Of a DNA stretch of 64,000 bases, positions 36,267-43,830 are shown piece after piece. The DNA lies in the NCBI RefSeq assembly GCF_002240055.1, contig NZ_CP016753.1:310001-374000 (forward strand). The letters are read 5' to 3'. The notes under the pieces were generated by a model. The model was not told where the DNA came from. It searched no databases and saw only the letters and a list, made by a program, of their open reading frames with translations. This stretch comes from Leptotrichia sp. oral taxon 498. Its GTDB lineage: Bacteria; Fusobacteriota; Fusobacteriia; Fusobacteriales; Leptotrichiaceae. A program made the translations under genes and the position numbers. The number at the start of each line of letters is the position of its first letter. Position 1 is the stretch's first letter.

Positions 36267-36590
36267 ATTTTTTCGATATTTAAAAGATATTGTTGTGTTT
36301 TACAAAAGGATGAGAAGGATTGCGGACCTGCCTGTATATTAACAATAGCTAAGCAATATAATTCAAATTTTTCAATTGCCAAGTTATGGCAAATATCAGG
36401 AACAGATAGAAACGGAACTAATCTTGCAGGAATGATAAAAGGGCTGGATTATTTGGGATTTGATTCAAAGGCAGTGAAAGTTGAGGATAAAAAAATTGAT
36501 AATAGTGTGTCTTTTCCTATAATAGCACATATTCAAACCACAAATAATTTTTTACACTATGTGGTTGTTCATGATTTATATTTATTTTGA
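36267..36590 (+). pseudogene. Peptidase C39 domain (bacteriocin-processing) without a normal start
   Basis: About 107 codons encode a C39 protease domain: the catalytic Cys in 'CVLQKDEKDCGPACILTIAK', the middle 'GTNLAGMIKGLDYLGFDSKA' and the catalytic His in 'NNFLHYVVVHDLYLF'. It ends right after the His, before the usual Asp, and the ABC-transporter part is missing. No ATG, GTG or TTG opens the frame; an ATT at 36267 sits 6 bases after GAGAGGTGG, so either a rare ATT start or a mutated ATG is likely. A hairpin (ACAGGATG/CATCCTGT, 36606-36631) follows without a T-run. Confidence 0.6.
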
Positions 36591-36713
36591 AGGAAGAATT
36601 TAAAAACAGGATGATAAAACTACCATCCTGTACCATATATTATATTTTGAGTTTACACAAAATTCTGGACACTCTCAATTAATAAAATTTGTAAAACTCT
36701 CTATCTCTAACAC

Positions 36714-37496
36714 CTAATAATGATAAGCTCTGTCATCAATCTTTTCAAATTTCAAAACTTTCCCATCATTAGTAGTCAAAATCAAAAGATTATTATTAAA
36801 TTCTATAGTTTTAGAATTTTGCAACAATTTTAAATACTCGGATTCAATTTTCATTAAATTTTCTGGTCCAGCCATTTTTGTAGAACCAACTGGTCCAATT
36901 TTAATGCTGTCATTCTTGATTTCACAATTTCCAAAATAGTTGTTTATTCCAGAATTTCCATTAATCTTGTTTTCAGCAAAAGAAATTGTTATTTCTCCTT
37001 CTTTTTCTGGAAAGGAAGTTTGTCCCATTTCGACAAGTTTCCATTTTGTATTTTTCAATTTTTTACTCAAGTCTAATTTTTTAAACGTCCAAACTTCTCC
37101 ATTTTTATTTCTCAAGCTCAAAGTTGTGTTATTATAATTTATTCTTGGAGAATTTTTCAAAATATCAAAAAAGTTTAGCTCAATTTTCATTAATTCTTCT
37201 GGCCCAGCCATCAAAGTTGCCGCCGTTTCAGCAGTTAAAATTGAATTATTTTTTATTTTATATCCTCCAAAATAACTATTCACACCTGAAAATCCACTAA
37301 TTTTACCATCTGAAAAATTAATTGTAATATTTGCCCCTTCTGGAATTGGCAATTTTTGACCTTTTTTACTAATTTGTGATAATTCCCAAGAAGTTTCGTT
37401 TAAATTAATAATTTTCTTTTTTGTTTTTGCACTCAAAGAAATGCAACTTAGTAAGAAAACTGTTAAAATTCCGAATAAAACAAATGTCTTTTTCAT
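36714..37496 (-). CDS. Probable lipoprotein with two META (HslJ-like) domains
   Basis: The 260-residue product has a signal peptide with a plausible lipobox (LLSC near residue 18) and two tandem META domains (about residues 28-145 and 148-258). Each has the pattern 'SGVNSYFGGYKI' / 'SGINNYFGNCEI' and 'AGPEELMKIE' / 'AGPENLMKIE'. META-domain proteins such as HslJ are envelope proteins tied to stress or drug resistance. GAGGAA precedes the ATG. Confidence 0.85.
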   Translation of the reverse strand: MKKTFVLFGILTVFLLSCISLSAKTKKKIINLNETSWELSQISKKGQKLPIPEGANITINFSDGKISGFSGVNSYFGGYKIKNNSILTAETAATLMAGPEELMKIELNFFDILKNSPRINYNNTTLSLRNKNGEVWTFKKLDLSKKLKNTKWKLVEMGQTSFPEKEGEITISFAENKINGNSGINNYFGNCEIKNDSIKIGPVGSTKMAGPENLMKIESEYLKLLQNSKTIEFNNNLLILTTNDGKVLKFEKIDDRAYHY

Positions 37497-37686
37497 TTTT
37501 ATTCCTCTTTTCTAAAATTTTTTATTCAAAATCTTAAAATTTATATTTCTAATATTTTAGAGTTTTTTTAGAATTTAATTTAAGATTTTACGATTTATTT
37601 CCTTTATTTTTTCAATCGTAATAATATCACATTTTTATTAAACAAATAATTAGAAAGTTTTAAAAAATTAAATTCTCAAAATTTAT

Positions 37687-38583
37687 TTATAATCTTTTTT
37701 CTAAAATGAATATTGAAATGAAAACCAATGCAAATCCAATTAATTCAACAACAGAAAATGTTAATCCAAAAATTATTACTGATAATATTGCTGCAAGTAC
37801 TGGCTCGAAAGCTGTCAATATTCCTGCAAGTGATGAGGAAATATAGTTTAAACTTGCGATATAGATTAAATAGGCAATGGAAGTTCCTAAAATTACGACT
37901 ATTGCTACTTGAATCATAGATTTTGTGTTTACATTTCCTTCTATTTTCCAAATTGGATGAACGATGTTTGAAATTATGCTTCCCACAATCATTCCCCAGC
38001 CGACTACTGTTATGCTGCCATATCTGTTTTTTTGGATAAATTGAATAAAAGGCAATCATAATTGCTGAAAAAATCCAATAAACAGTGCTTCTGGAAGGAC
38101 AGATAAACTTGAAATTTTTCCTTTTGTCGCTATAAATACAACTCCTAAAACTGTCATAAAAAGTAAAAGTAAGGTTGAAATTGCTGGAATTTTTTTGTTT
38201 TTTACAGATTCATAAATAAATATGAAAAATGGTGCTGTAAACTGTAAAATTGTTGCAAATGAAACATTGCTTAACTCGATTGTTCGGAAGTATGTGTACT
38301 GAACAAAGTACATTCCCGCTGAACCAAACAAAATTATTCCAATAATGTCTCGCTTGTTTTTTAGAGGCTTTAAAACCGATTTTTTTTCAATGAAAATTAC
38401 AATTAAAAATAGTAATATTCCTGAAATAAGGGTTCTTGTGGAAACCAGCCAATCTGACGAAAAATTGTATTTTTTGAAAAGGATTTCTCCTGAAATTCCT
38501 GAAATTGACCACAAACTTGCAGCTAAACTTGCCAGTATCATTCCATGTATTTTTTTCTTGATTTTGTATCCATTTTTCGCCAC
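37687..38583 (-). pseudogene. EamA/DMT-family transporter broken by compensating homopolymer shifts
   Basis: Both halves of a ~300-residue, ten-helix drug/metabolite transporter are visible in one frame: the N-terminal half ('LASLAASLWSISGISGEIL') and the C-terminal half ('YGSITVVGWGMIVGSIISNI', 'LTAFEPVLAAILSVIIFG'). Between them, codons from a T6 run (near 38067-38072) to an A7 run (near 38024-38030, both on the minus strand) are read in the wrong frame and include a TGA at 38056. With T7 and A6 the segment reads 'GFFSAIMIAFYSIYPKNRYG', as expected. Near the start, a better ATG (RBS AAGGTGG) is also out of frame by one A in an A7 run; the in-frame start is GTG 38583. It follows the metal ABC operon. 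Confidence 0.75.
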
Positions 38584-38600
38584 CTTCTTTTTCTGAAATT

Positions 38601-39692
38601 TTAACTTGCAACAACTTTTTCTCCACGCTCAGAGAGTTTGAAAACTCCATTATCAACATAAATATATTTGCTTTTCTCAGCTTTGTCGATAACTTTTTTC
38701 AGAAAACTTTTACTCCAACGCAAATGATTTTCGATAGTTTCAACCCCGCATTCATCTTTTTCCTTTTTAGTATTGGCGTGATTCGATAAATGAATTAACA
38801 AAATTCTTAGCGAAAATGCCATTTTTTGAGATTTTTTCCGATTTATTGTAAAAATCAAACCTTTTTTTGGAGAAAAAATTAATGTTAAAAGAAAAATTAC
38901 TCCTATTATTACTGCGATACTTCCAGCAATTGAAACGTCAAAGAATCTTGCCAAATGAAATCCAATAATACTTGCCACAGCTCCCAGAACGAGGCTTAAT
39001 CCTATCATTACTTTTAGCTTATCTGTTAATAAATACGCTGTAATTGGAGGACCAATCATAAATGCAACTACCAATATTGAACCTACTGCCTCAAATGAGG
39101 ATACTGCTGTCATTGACACAAGCGACATTAGAATGTAATGAATTAATATTGGCTTCATTCCAAGAGTTATTGCAAGAGCTTTATCAAATACCGAAATTTT
39201 CAATTCCTTGAAAAAAATAACGACAAAAGATAAGTTTATTAAAAATATTACAAAAGTTGTAACTAGCCCTTTTGCAACACTAAAACCAAATATCTGTACC
39301 CGATTAAATGGTGCGAATGCCAGTTCTCCCAATAATACTGAATCAACATCCAAATGTACATTTCCAGCATATTTTGAAATTAAAATTACAGCTATACTGA
39401 ATAACAATGGAAAAACCACTCCAATTGCAGAATCTTCCTTGACAAGTCTTGTCGAATTAAGAAGTTCCACAAGGTAAACAGTTAAAACTCCAACTATTCC
39501 CGCACCAACGATTAACAAGGGAGAATTTAAGTCATGAACTGCAAAAAATGCAACTACAATCCCAAGTAAGATAGTGTGCGTAATCGCATCTGAAACCATC
39601 GCCATACTTTTTAAAACCAGAAATGTCCCCAAAATAGAGCAGGCACTTGCAACCATTATTGCAATAAGCTGTATTTCCAATGAAAAACCCAT
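38601..39692 (-). CDS. troD: Metal ABC transporter permease with C-terminal winged-helix-like tail (TroD-like)
   Basis: The 363-residue protein is an ABC-3 family permease with about eight or nine membrane helices ('VSDAITHTILLGIVVAFFAV', 'FEAVGSILVVAFMIGPPITA'). After about residue 285 it carries a soluble ~75-residue basic domain that looks like a winged helix ('HLRWSKSFLKKVIDKAEKSK'), as in long TroD-type permeases. Import of Mn, Zn or Fe is expected; the metal cannot be told from sequence. It begins 3 bases after troC. Confidence 0.88.
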   Translation of the reverse strand: MGFSLEIQLIAIMVASACSILGTFLVLKSMAMVSDAITHTILLGIVVAFFAVHDLNSPLLIVGAGIVGVLTVYLVELLNSTRLVKEDSAIGVVFPLLFSIAVILISKYAGNVHLDVDSVLLGELAFAPFNRVQIFGFSVAKGLVTTFVIFLINLSFVVIFFKELKISVFDKALAITLGMKPILIHYILMSLVSMTAVSSFEAVGSILVVAFMIGPPITAYLLTDKLKVMIGLSLVLGAVASIIGFHLARFFDVSIAGSIAVIIGVIFLLTLIFSPKKGLIFTINRKKSQKMAFSLRILLIHLSNHANTKKEKDECGVETIENHLRWSKSFLKKVIDKAEKSKYIYVDNGVFKLSERGEKVVAS

Positions 39693-39695
39693 AAT

Positions 39696-40652
39696 TTATT
39701 TCCCCCTTTCCAAATTATTTATTTTTAAACTATTTAATTCTATTTTTTTATTTTTAAGTTTTTTTCTAAATTCTTTTTTTCTTTTCTGATTTCTTATAAT
39801 TTTAAATACAATCCCTCTTTTGTTTGAGAAAAGAATGCTAACAACCACGATTATACTTATAACTATAACGATAACAGGTCCAGTTGGCAAATTACTTTCA
39901 CTTATACTGATTAAAGTTCCAAGCAATCCTGATATTCCTCCAAAAAACGCCGCCAAAATTACCATAATCGAAAGTTTGTCTGTCCATTGCCGTGCTGCAA
40001 CTGCTGGAGAAATAAGCATCGCACTTATTAAAATTACTCCTGCCGCTTGAATACCAATTATTACGGTTGTTACAATCAATATGGAAATTAATATTTCGAT
40101 TTTCTTGCTTGGAAATCCCAATGTTTTGGCAAAATCAGAGTCAAATGAAACAATTTTAAATTCCTTCCAGAAAAGAATAATTATAATTAGAAGAATAATC
40201 CCTGTAATGAAGATAATATTTACATCTCTTTCAATAAATGTCGATGCTTGCCCAAAAATAAATTTATTTAATCCCGATTTATTTGCACCTGGCAATTTAT
40301 TCAAATAAGAAAGTAAAACTAGCCCTAACCCAAAAAATACCGATAAAATCAATGCCAAAGCACTATCAAATTTTATTTTTGTATAATTTTGAATTAATTG
40401 AATCAAACCAATACATACAATTCCTGTTATTAAAGCACCTAGCAGCAAAACTTCTGTATTTTTCACGTTTGTAAATAAAAAAGCTAAGCAAACTCCAGGA
40501 AGTGAAGCATGAGAAACTGCATCTCCCAATAAACTTTGCTTTCGTAAAACGGCAAAACATCCAAGTATTCCAGAAACCATTCCAAGCAATAGACAGCCAA
40601 GTGCAACTGTTCTAAAAGTATGATCAGAAATAAGAAGATTTAATATATTCAT
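39696..40652 (-). CDS. troC: Metal ABC transporter permease (TroC-like)
   Basis: ATG 40652 behind AAAAGGAGG is chosen over a start 24 bases upstream. The 318-residue ABC-3 permease has the typical 'LLGDAVSHASLPGVCLAFLF' segment in which family members carry a conserved Asp and His, and many membrane helices. It pairs with TroD to form the channel. The gene directly follows the ATPase gene (1-base gap), indicating coupled translation. Confidence 0.9.
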   Translation of the reverse strand: MNILNLLISDHTFRTVALGCLLLGMVSGILGCFAVLRKQSLLGDAVSHASLPGVCLAFLFTNVKNTEVLLLGALITGIVCIGLIQLIQNYTKIKFDSALALILSVFFGLGLVLLSYLNKLPGANKSGLNKFIFGQASTFIERDVNIIFITGIILLIIIILFWKEFKIVSFDSDFAKTLGFPSKKIEILISILIVTTVIIGIQAAGVILISAMLISPAVAARQWTDKLSIMVILAAFFGGISGLLGTLISISESNLPTGPVIVIVISIIVVVSILFSNKRGIVFKIIRNQKRKKEFRKKLKNKKIELNSLKINNLERGK

Positions 40653-40653
40653 T

Positions 40654-41430
40654 TTAATCCTCCTTTTCGATTTCAAGATGATTTTTATTATCTTGAGTTA
40701 ATTTTTTACTTTTATATGTTTTTTCAATATTTTCAGGAGTAAAAATTTCCTCTACAGGGCCAGAAGCTATAACAGAAACATTTATAAACGTCACATAGTC
40801 AAAATAATCCTTTACCGTTTGTAAATCATGATGAACAACAATTACGGTCTTTTTCTCATCACGTAATTTTTTTAGAATATTTACAATAGATTTTTCAGTT
40901 TTGCTATCAACACCTTGAAAAGGCTCATCCATAAAGTATATTTCTGCATCTTGCACTAAGGCTCTTGCCAAAAATACCCTTTGTTGCTGTCCACCAGACA
41001 ATTGGCTTATCTGCCTATCTGAAAACTCATCCATTTCGACTTTATGAATAGCTTCCTTTGTTTTTTCCTTATCAATTTTTCTAACTTTCTTTAACCATCC
41101 AACTTTTCCATAACGTCCCATTTCCACAACATCAAACACAGTAGTCGGAAAATCCCAGTCAACACTTCCTCTCTGAGGTACATAAGCAATCTTATCCCTT
41201 ACTTTACCGTATTTTTCATTATAAAATTTCACCTCGCCAGTGACAGGATTTATCAAATCAAGCATCGCCTTAATCAAAGTAGATTTCCCAGCTCCATTCG
41301 GCCCCACTATCGCCATAAGAATACCTTTTTTGATACCCAGCTCAACATCCCATAAAACAGGTTTATCTTCATATGCTATTGTTAAATCTTCAACTTTTAT
41401 AATAATATCATCAGAAACATTTTGATTCAT
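40654..41430 (-). CDS. troB: Metal ABC transporter ATP-binding protein (TroB-like)
   Basis: The 258-residue ATPase has Walker A 'AIVGPNGAGKSTLIKAMLDL', the signature 'QLSGGQQQRVFLARALVQ', Walker B 'AEIYFMDEPFQGVD' and the H-loop 'VIVVHHDLQTV'. The order and similarity fit manganese/zinc importers. A long imperfect hairpin (41461-41541) separates it from the binding-protein gene. Confidence 0.92.
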   Translation of the reverse strand: MNQNVSDDIIIKVEDLTIAYEDKPVLWDVELGIKKGILMAIVGPNGAGKSTLIKAMLDLINPVTGEVKFYNEKYGKVRDKIAYVPQRGSVDWDFPTTVFDVVEMGRYGKVGWLKKVRKIDKEKTKEAIHKVEMDEFSDRQISQLSGGQQQRVFLARALVQDAEIYFMDEPFQGVDSKTEKSIVNILKKLRDEKKTVIVVHHDLQTVKDYFDYVTFINVSVIASGPVEEIFTPENIEKTYKSKKLTQDNKNHLEIEKED

Positions 41431-41460
41431 TTTACTTCTCTCCTAAATTTAAAAATTATA

Positions 41461-41541
41461 ACATAGCAAAACAACTTTAAGGAATTTTTTTATGTTTTAC
41501 ATAATAAAAGGGGAGTGATAATTAAAGTTATTCTGCTATGT
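41461..41541 (-). other. Intercistronic inverted repeat between troA and troB
   Basis: ACATAGCA (41461-41468) pairs with TGCTATGT (41534-41541), and AACTTTAA (41473-41480) with TTAAAGTT (41522-41529), forming a long stem around a ~40-base loop with its own small hairpin. In such operons a stem here usually protects the upstream binding-protein mRNA or lowers downstream expression. Confidence 0.5.
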
Positions 41542-41587
41542 TTTTTTGAATTATTTTATATATAATTAATAAAAATAATTACCGATT

Positions 41588-42523
41588 TTATTTTAATGCA
41601 TTTACAATTGTATCAGCATTTGCCTTAACTGTTTTAATATAAGTTTCAGAATTATGTGCTTTATCTCCTAGCGAATCTGAATACAATTCTCCACCTATTT
41701 TAACTTCTTTTCCTCTAGCTTTTACAGCTTCCTGCAATGCTTCTATACTTTTTTTCGGAACAGAAGATTCAACAAATATTGCTTTTATATTTCTTTGTAC
41801 AATGAAATTAGCTAAGTCACTTATGTTTTTTGTACCAGTTTCAGAATCTGTAGAAACACCTTGTATAGCTTTTACTTCCAATCCAAATTGTTCTCCAAAG
41901 TAGTTAAAAGCATCGTGTGCTGTTACAAGAACTCTACTTTTTTCAGGAATTTCATTTATTCTTGTTTTTACATAAGTTGTAAGTTCATTTAGTTCAGCTT
42001 TGTATTTTTTCAAATTTTCTTTGTAGTAATTACTATTTTTAGGATCATATTTGCTTAATTCAGCTTCTATTGCCTCAGCTTCCTTTTCCCATAATTCTGT
42101 ATTGAACCATACATGCGGATCAGGAGTATTTTGGTCAACTAGATGAATTTTACTTTTATCCAGTTTATCTCCAACATTTAGTATATTTTTGTTTTGAGAA
42201 GTTAACTTTTCAAAAATTTCTGTCATTTTACCTTCCAAATGCAGTCCACCATAGACTATGATGTCAGCATTTCCAAGTTTTTCAATATCTCCTGCACTAG
42301 CACTATACAAATGTGGATCTACTCCTTCTCCCATAAGTCCTGTAACTTCGACTTTATCTCCACCAATTGTTTTTACAAGGTCAGTAAGCATTGTCGTTGT
42401 TGTCGTAACTTTTATTTTTTTACCTGATGAAGCTCCACCTTTTCCACAAGATATTAGTAGCATCATTGCTACACATACTGCGATTACTAAGTTTAATTTT
42501 GTTAATACGTTGTTTTTACTCAT
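41588..42523 (-). CDS. troA: Metal ABC transporter substrate-binding lipoprotein (TroA-like)
   Basis: ATG 42523 behind GGAGGAG is chosen. The 311-residue lipoprotein has a lipobox (LLISCGKG), then the cluster A-I fold: metal ligands in 'GVDPHLYSASAGD' and 'TPDPHVWFNTE', a His in 'VTAHDAFNYFGEQFGLEVKA', and a late acidic ligand region 'GGELYSDSLGDKAHNSETYI'. It captures Mn/Zn/Fe and delivers it to the permeases. Its start overlaps the repressor gene by 8 bases. Confidence 0.92.
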   Translation of the reverse strand: MSKNNVLTKLNLVIAVCVAMMLLISCGKGGASSGKKIKVTTTTTMLTDLVKTIGGDKVEVTGLMGEGVDPHLYSASAGDIEKLGNADIIVYGGLHLEGKMTEIFEKLTSQNKNILNVGDKLDKSKIHLVDQNTPDPHVWFNTELWEKEAEAIEAELSKYDPKNSNYYKENLKKYKAELNELTTYVKTRINEIPEKSRVLVTAHDAFNYFGEQFGLEVKAIQGVSTDSETGTKNISDLANFIVQRNIKAIFVESSVPKKSIEALQEAVKARGKEVKIGGELYSDSLGDKAHNSETYIKTVKANADTIVNALK

Positions 42524-43190
42524 TATCTGTCTCCTCCAAATCTTTATTTTTTTTATAAACCTCAATCATATCTGCTGCATTAAAAGCCACTATTTTTCCA
42601 TTATTTTGCTCACTTTTCAAATATATCGGTCCATTAAACGGATCTTTTCTTTCTACAATATATTTTTCCTTTAAATTTATATCTAAATCTCGTAGATAAT
42701 CATATAATTCAATATTATCCTCTACACTTAATATAACAATTTCATCATTTTCCTCAGCTTCAGATAATTTTATAATATTTTCCTCATCCAAGTTTTCTAA
42801 ATCATAGAAAATCGGGCTTCCGTGCGGACATTCCTTAGGATAAAACAGGAATTTTTCCAGCTTTTGAAGAAGTTTATTGCTAGTTACATGTTCCAAAATT
42901 TCTGCTTCTTTATGCACTTCTTTCTTTTCATATCCCAGCTTTTCAAACAAAAAAACTTCCCAAACCCTATGTTTACGTATAATGTCAAGTGCAAAGCTGT
43001 TCCCTTTTTCAGTAAGTTTTACTGTTTTTTTGTCGATAGTTAAATAATCATCGTTTGCCAACTTTTTTATCATTTCACTAACTGAAGCTGGAGAGATATT
43101 TAAATATTCTGCAAGTTTTTTATTGGAATATTCCTTCTTTTTTTTCAAAGTATATATTCCCTTTAAATAGTCTTCTATACTTCTGCTCAT
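42516..43190 (-). CDS. mntR: DtxR/MntR-family metal-dependent repressor
   Basis: The 224-residue protein has the DtxR winged helix ('YSNKKLAEYLNISPASVSEM'), the dimerisation/metal domain with 'HKEAEILEHVTSNKLLQKLE' and 'CPHGSPIF' (metal-ligand regions), and a C-terminal FeoA/SH3-like domain. It leads the troABCD genes and probably represses them when its metal is plentiful. AAAGGAG precedes the ATG. Repeats of CCTAA/TTAGG lie in its leader. Confidence 0.9.
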   Translation of the reverse strand: MSRSIEDYLKGIYTLKKKKEYSNKKLAEYLNISPASVSEMIKKLANDDYLTIDKKTVKLTEKGNSFALDIIRKHRVWEVFLFEKLGYEKKEVHKEAEILEHVTSNKLLQKLEKFLFYPKECPHGSPIFYDLENLDEENIIKLSEAEENDEIVILSVEDNIELYDYLRDLDINLKEKYIVERKDPFNGPIYLKSEQNNGKIVAFNAADMIEVYKKNKDLEETDNE

Positions 43191-43216
43191 CTCAACTCCT
43201 TTCAGTTTTAGCTAAA

Positions 43217-43243
43217 CCTAATTTTAAAGTTAGGAAGACCTAA
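43217..43243 (-). promoter_or_regulatory. Likely MntR/DtxR operator repeats
   Basis: CCTAA (43217-43221), TTAGG (43230-43234) and CCTAA (43239-43243) form two overlapping inverted repeats just downstream of the promoter, ~30 bases before the repressor start. This looks like a DtxR-family box and predicts autoregulation. Confidence 0.55.
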
Positions 43244-43253
43244 TAACAATAAC

Positions 43254-43282
43254 ATATTAACATTATATACTTTGATTGTCAA
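43254..43282 (-). promoter_or_regulatory. Promoter of the mntR-tro operon
   Basis: On the minus strand, consensus TTGACA (43282-43277) and TAATAT (43259-43254) are 17 bases apart. The operator repeats lie just downstream. Confidence 0.6.
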
Positions 43283-43333
43283 GATATTTTTTTTACATGA
43301 ATATTTTTAACATCAAAATAATAAAATTAAGAT

Positions 43334-43394
43334 AAAATAAAAAATGCATCTAATAACATCAGATCTTTTATCTGACTATTATAAAATGCATTTT
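43334..43394 (-). terminator. Nested hairpin with T-run
   Basis: AAAATGCAT (43341-43349) pairs with ATGCATTTT (43386-43394), and an inner TCAGAT/ATCTGA stem (43359-43364/43370-43375) caps it. On the minus strand a T-run follows, so it could stop transcripts coming from the DUF2207 side. The rest of 43283-43550 shows nothing clear. Confidence 0.4.
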
Positions 43395-43551
43395 AAATCA
43401 AAAGTTATAATGATATTTTCCAAAAAAGCAAATAATAAATCAATTTTATACTAAAATCCTGAAATAAGAATAGGAAATAGTATAAAACTGTTGATTTCTC
43501 TCCACTTATATTCTATAACATTTTTTCAAATAATACTGTAACTTATGTTAC

Positions 43552-43590
43552 AAAAAAACTCCCGTTTAAAAAATTTTTTTTAAAACGGGA
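43552..43590 (-). terminator. Rho-independent terminator downstream of the DUF2207 gene
   Basis: On the minus strand CCCGTTT pairs with AAACGGG around an A/T-rich core, followed by seven T. It closes the transcription unit that ends with the small ORF at 43619. Confidence 0.75.
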
Positions 43591-43618
43591 ATTTATACGA
43601 TAATTAATATATCAATTT

Positions 43619-43738
43619 TTATGGTTTCAAAATATTTGCTGAAAATTTATATGAATAATCTTCATTTTTCAAAAATTTTACTGTTCCTATAATATGTGAA
43701 ATAATCCAGTAAATCCAAAGTCCAGTAATAATTGCCAT
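43619..43738 (-). pseudogene. Small membrane protein, possibly frameshifted
   Basis: A 39-codon frame (MAIITGLWIYWIISHIIGTV...ANILKP) has one membrane helix. A second frame from ATG 43796 ('MIVLNFIILENIFETLKY') would join it if one base were lost from an A4/T4 run near 43740, making a 58-residue protein. Either the short frame alone is used or the gene is broken. It follows the DUF2207 gene. Confidence 0.3.
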
Positions 43739-43830
43739 TAAATATTTCAGCGTTTCAAAAATATTTTCCAAAATTATGAAATTTAACACTATCATTCCAT
43801 TTTTTTATTGTCATATGAATTTTTATAATT

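Noticed and set aside
36652-36680. Sequence TTTACACAAAATTCTGGACA as a transposon terminal repeat
   Set aside because: It resembles the ends of some insertion sequences, but no partner repeat or transposase is nearby, so only a solo relic at best.
43334-43394. The nested hairpin as a riboswitch
   Set aside because: Too short, no conserved aptamer blocks, and it is not placed in front of a gene in the right direction; a terminator is simpler.
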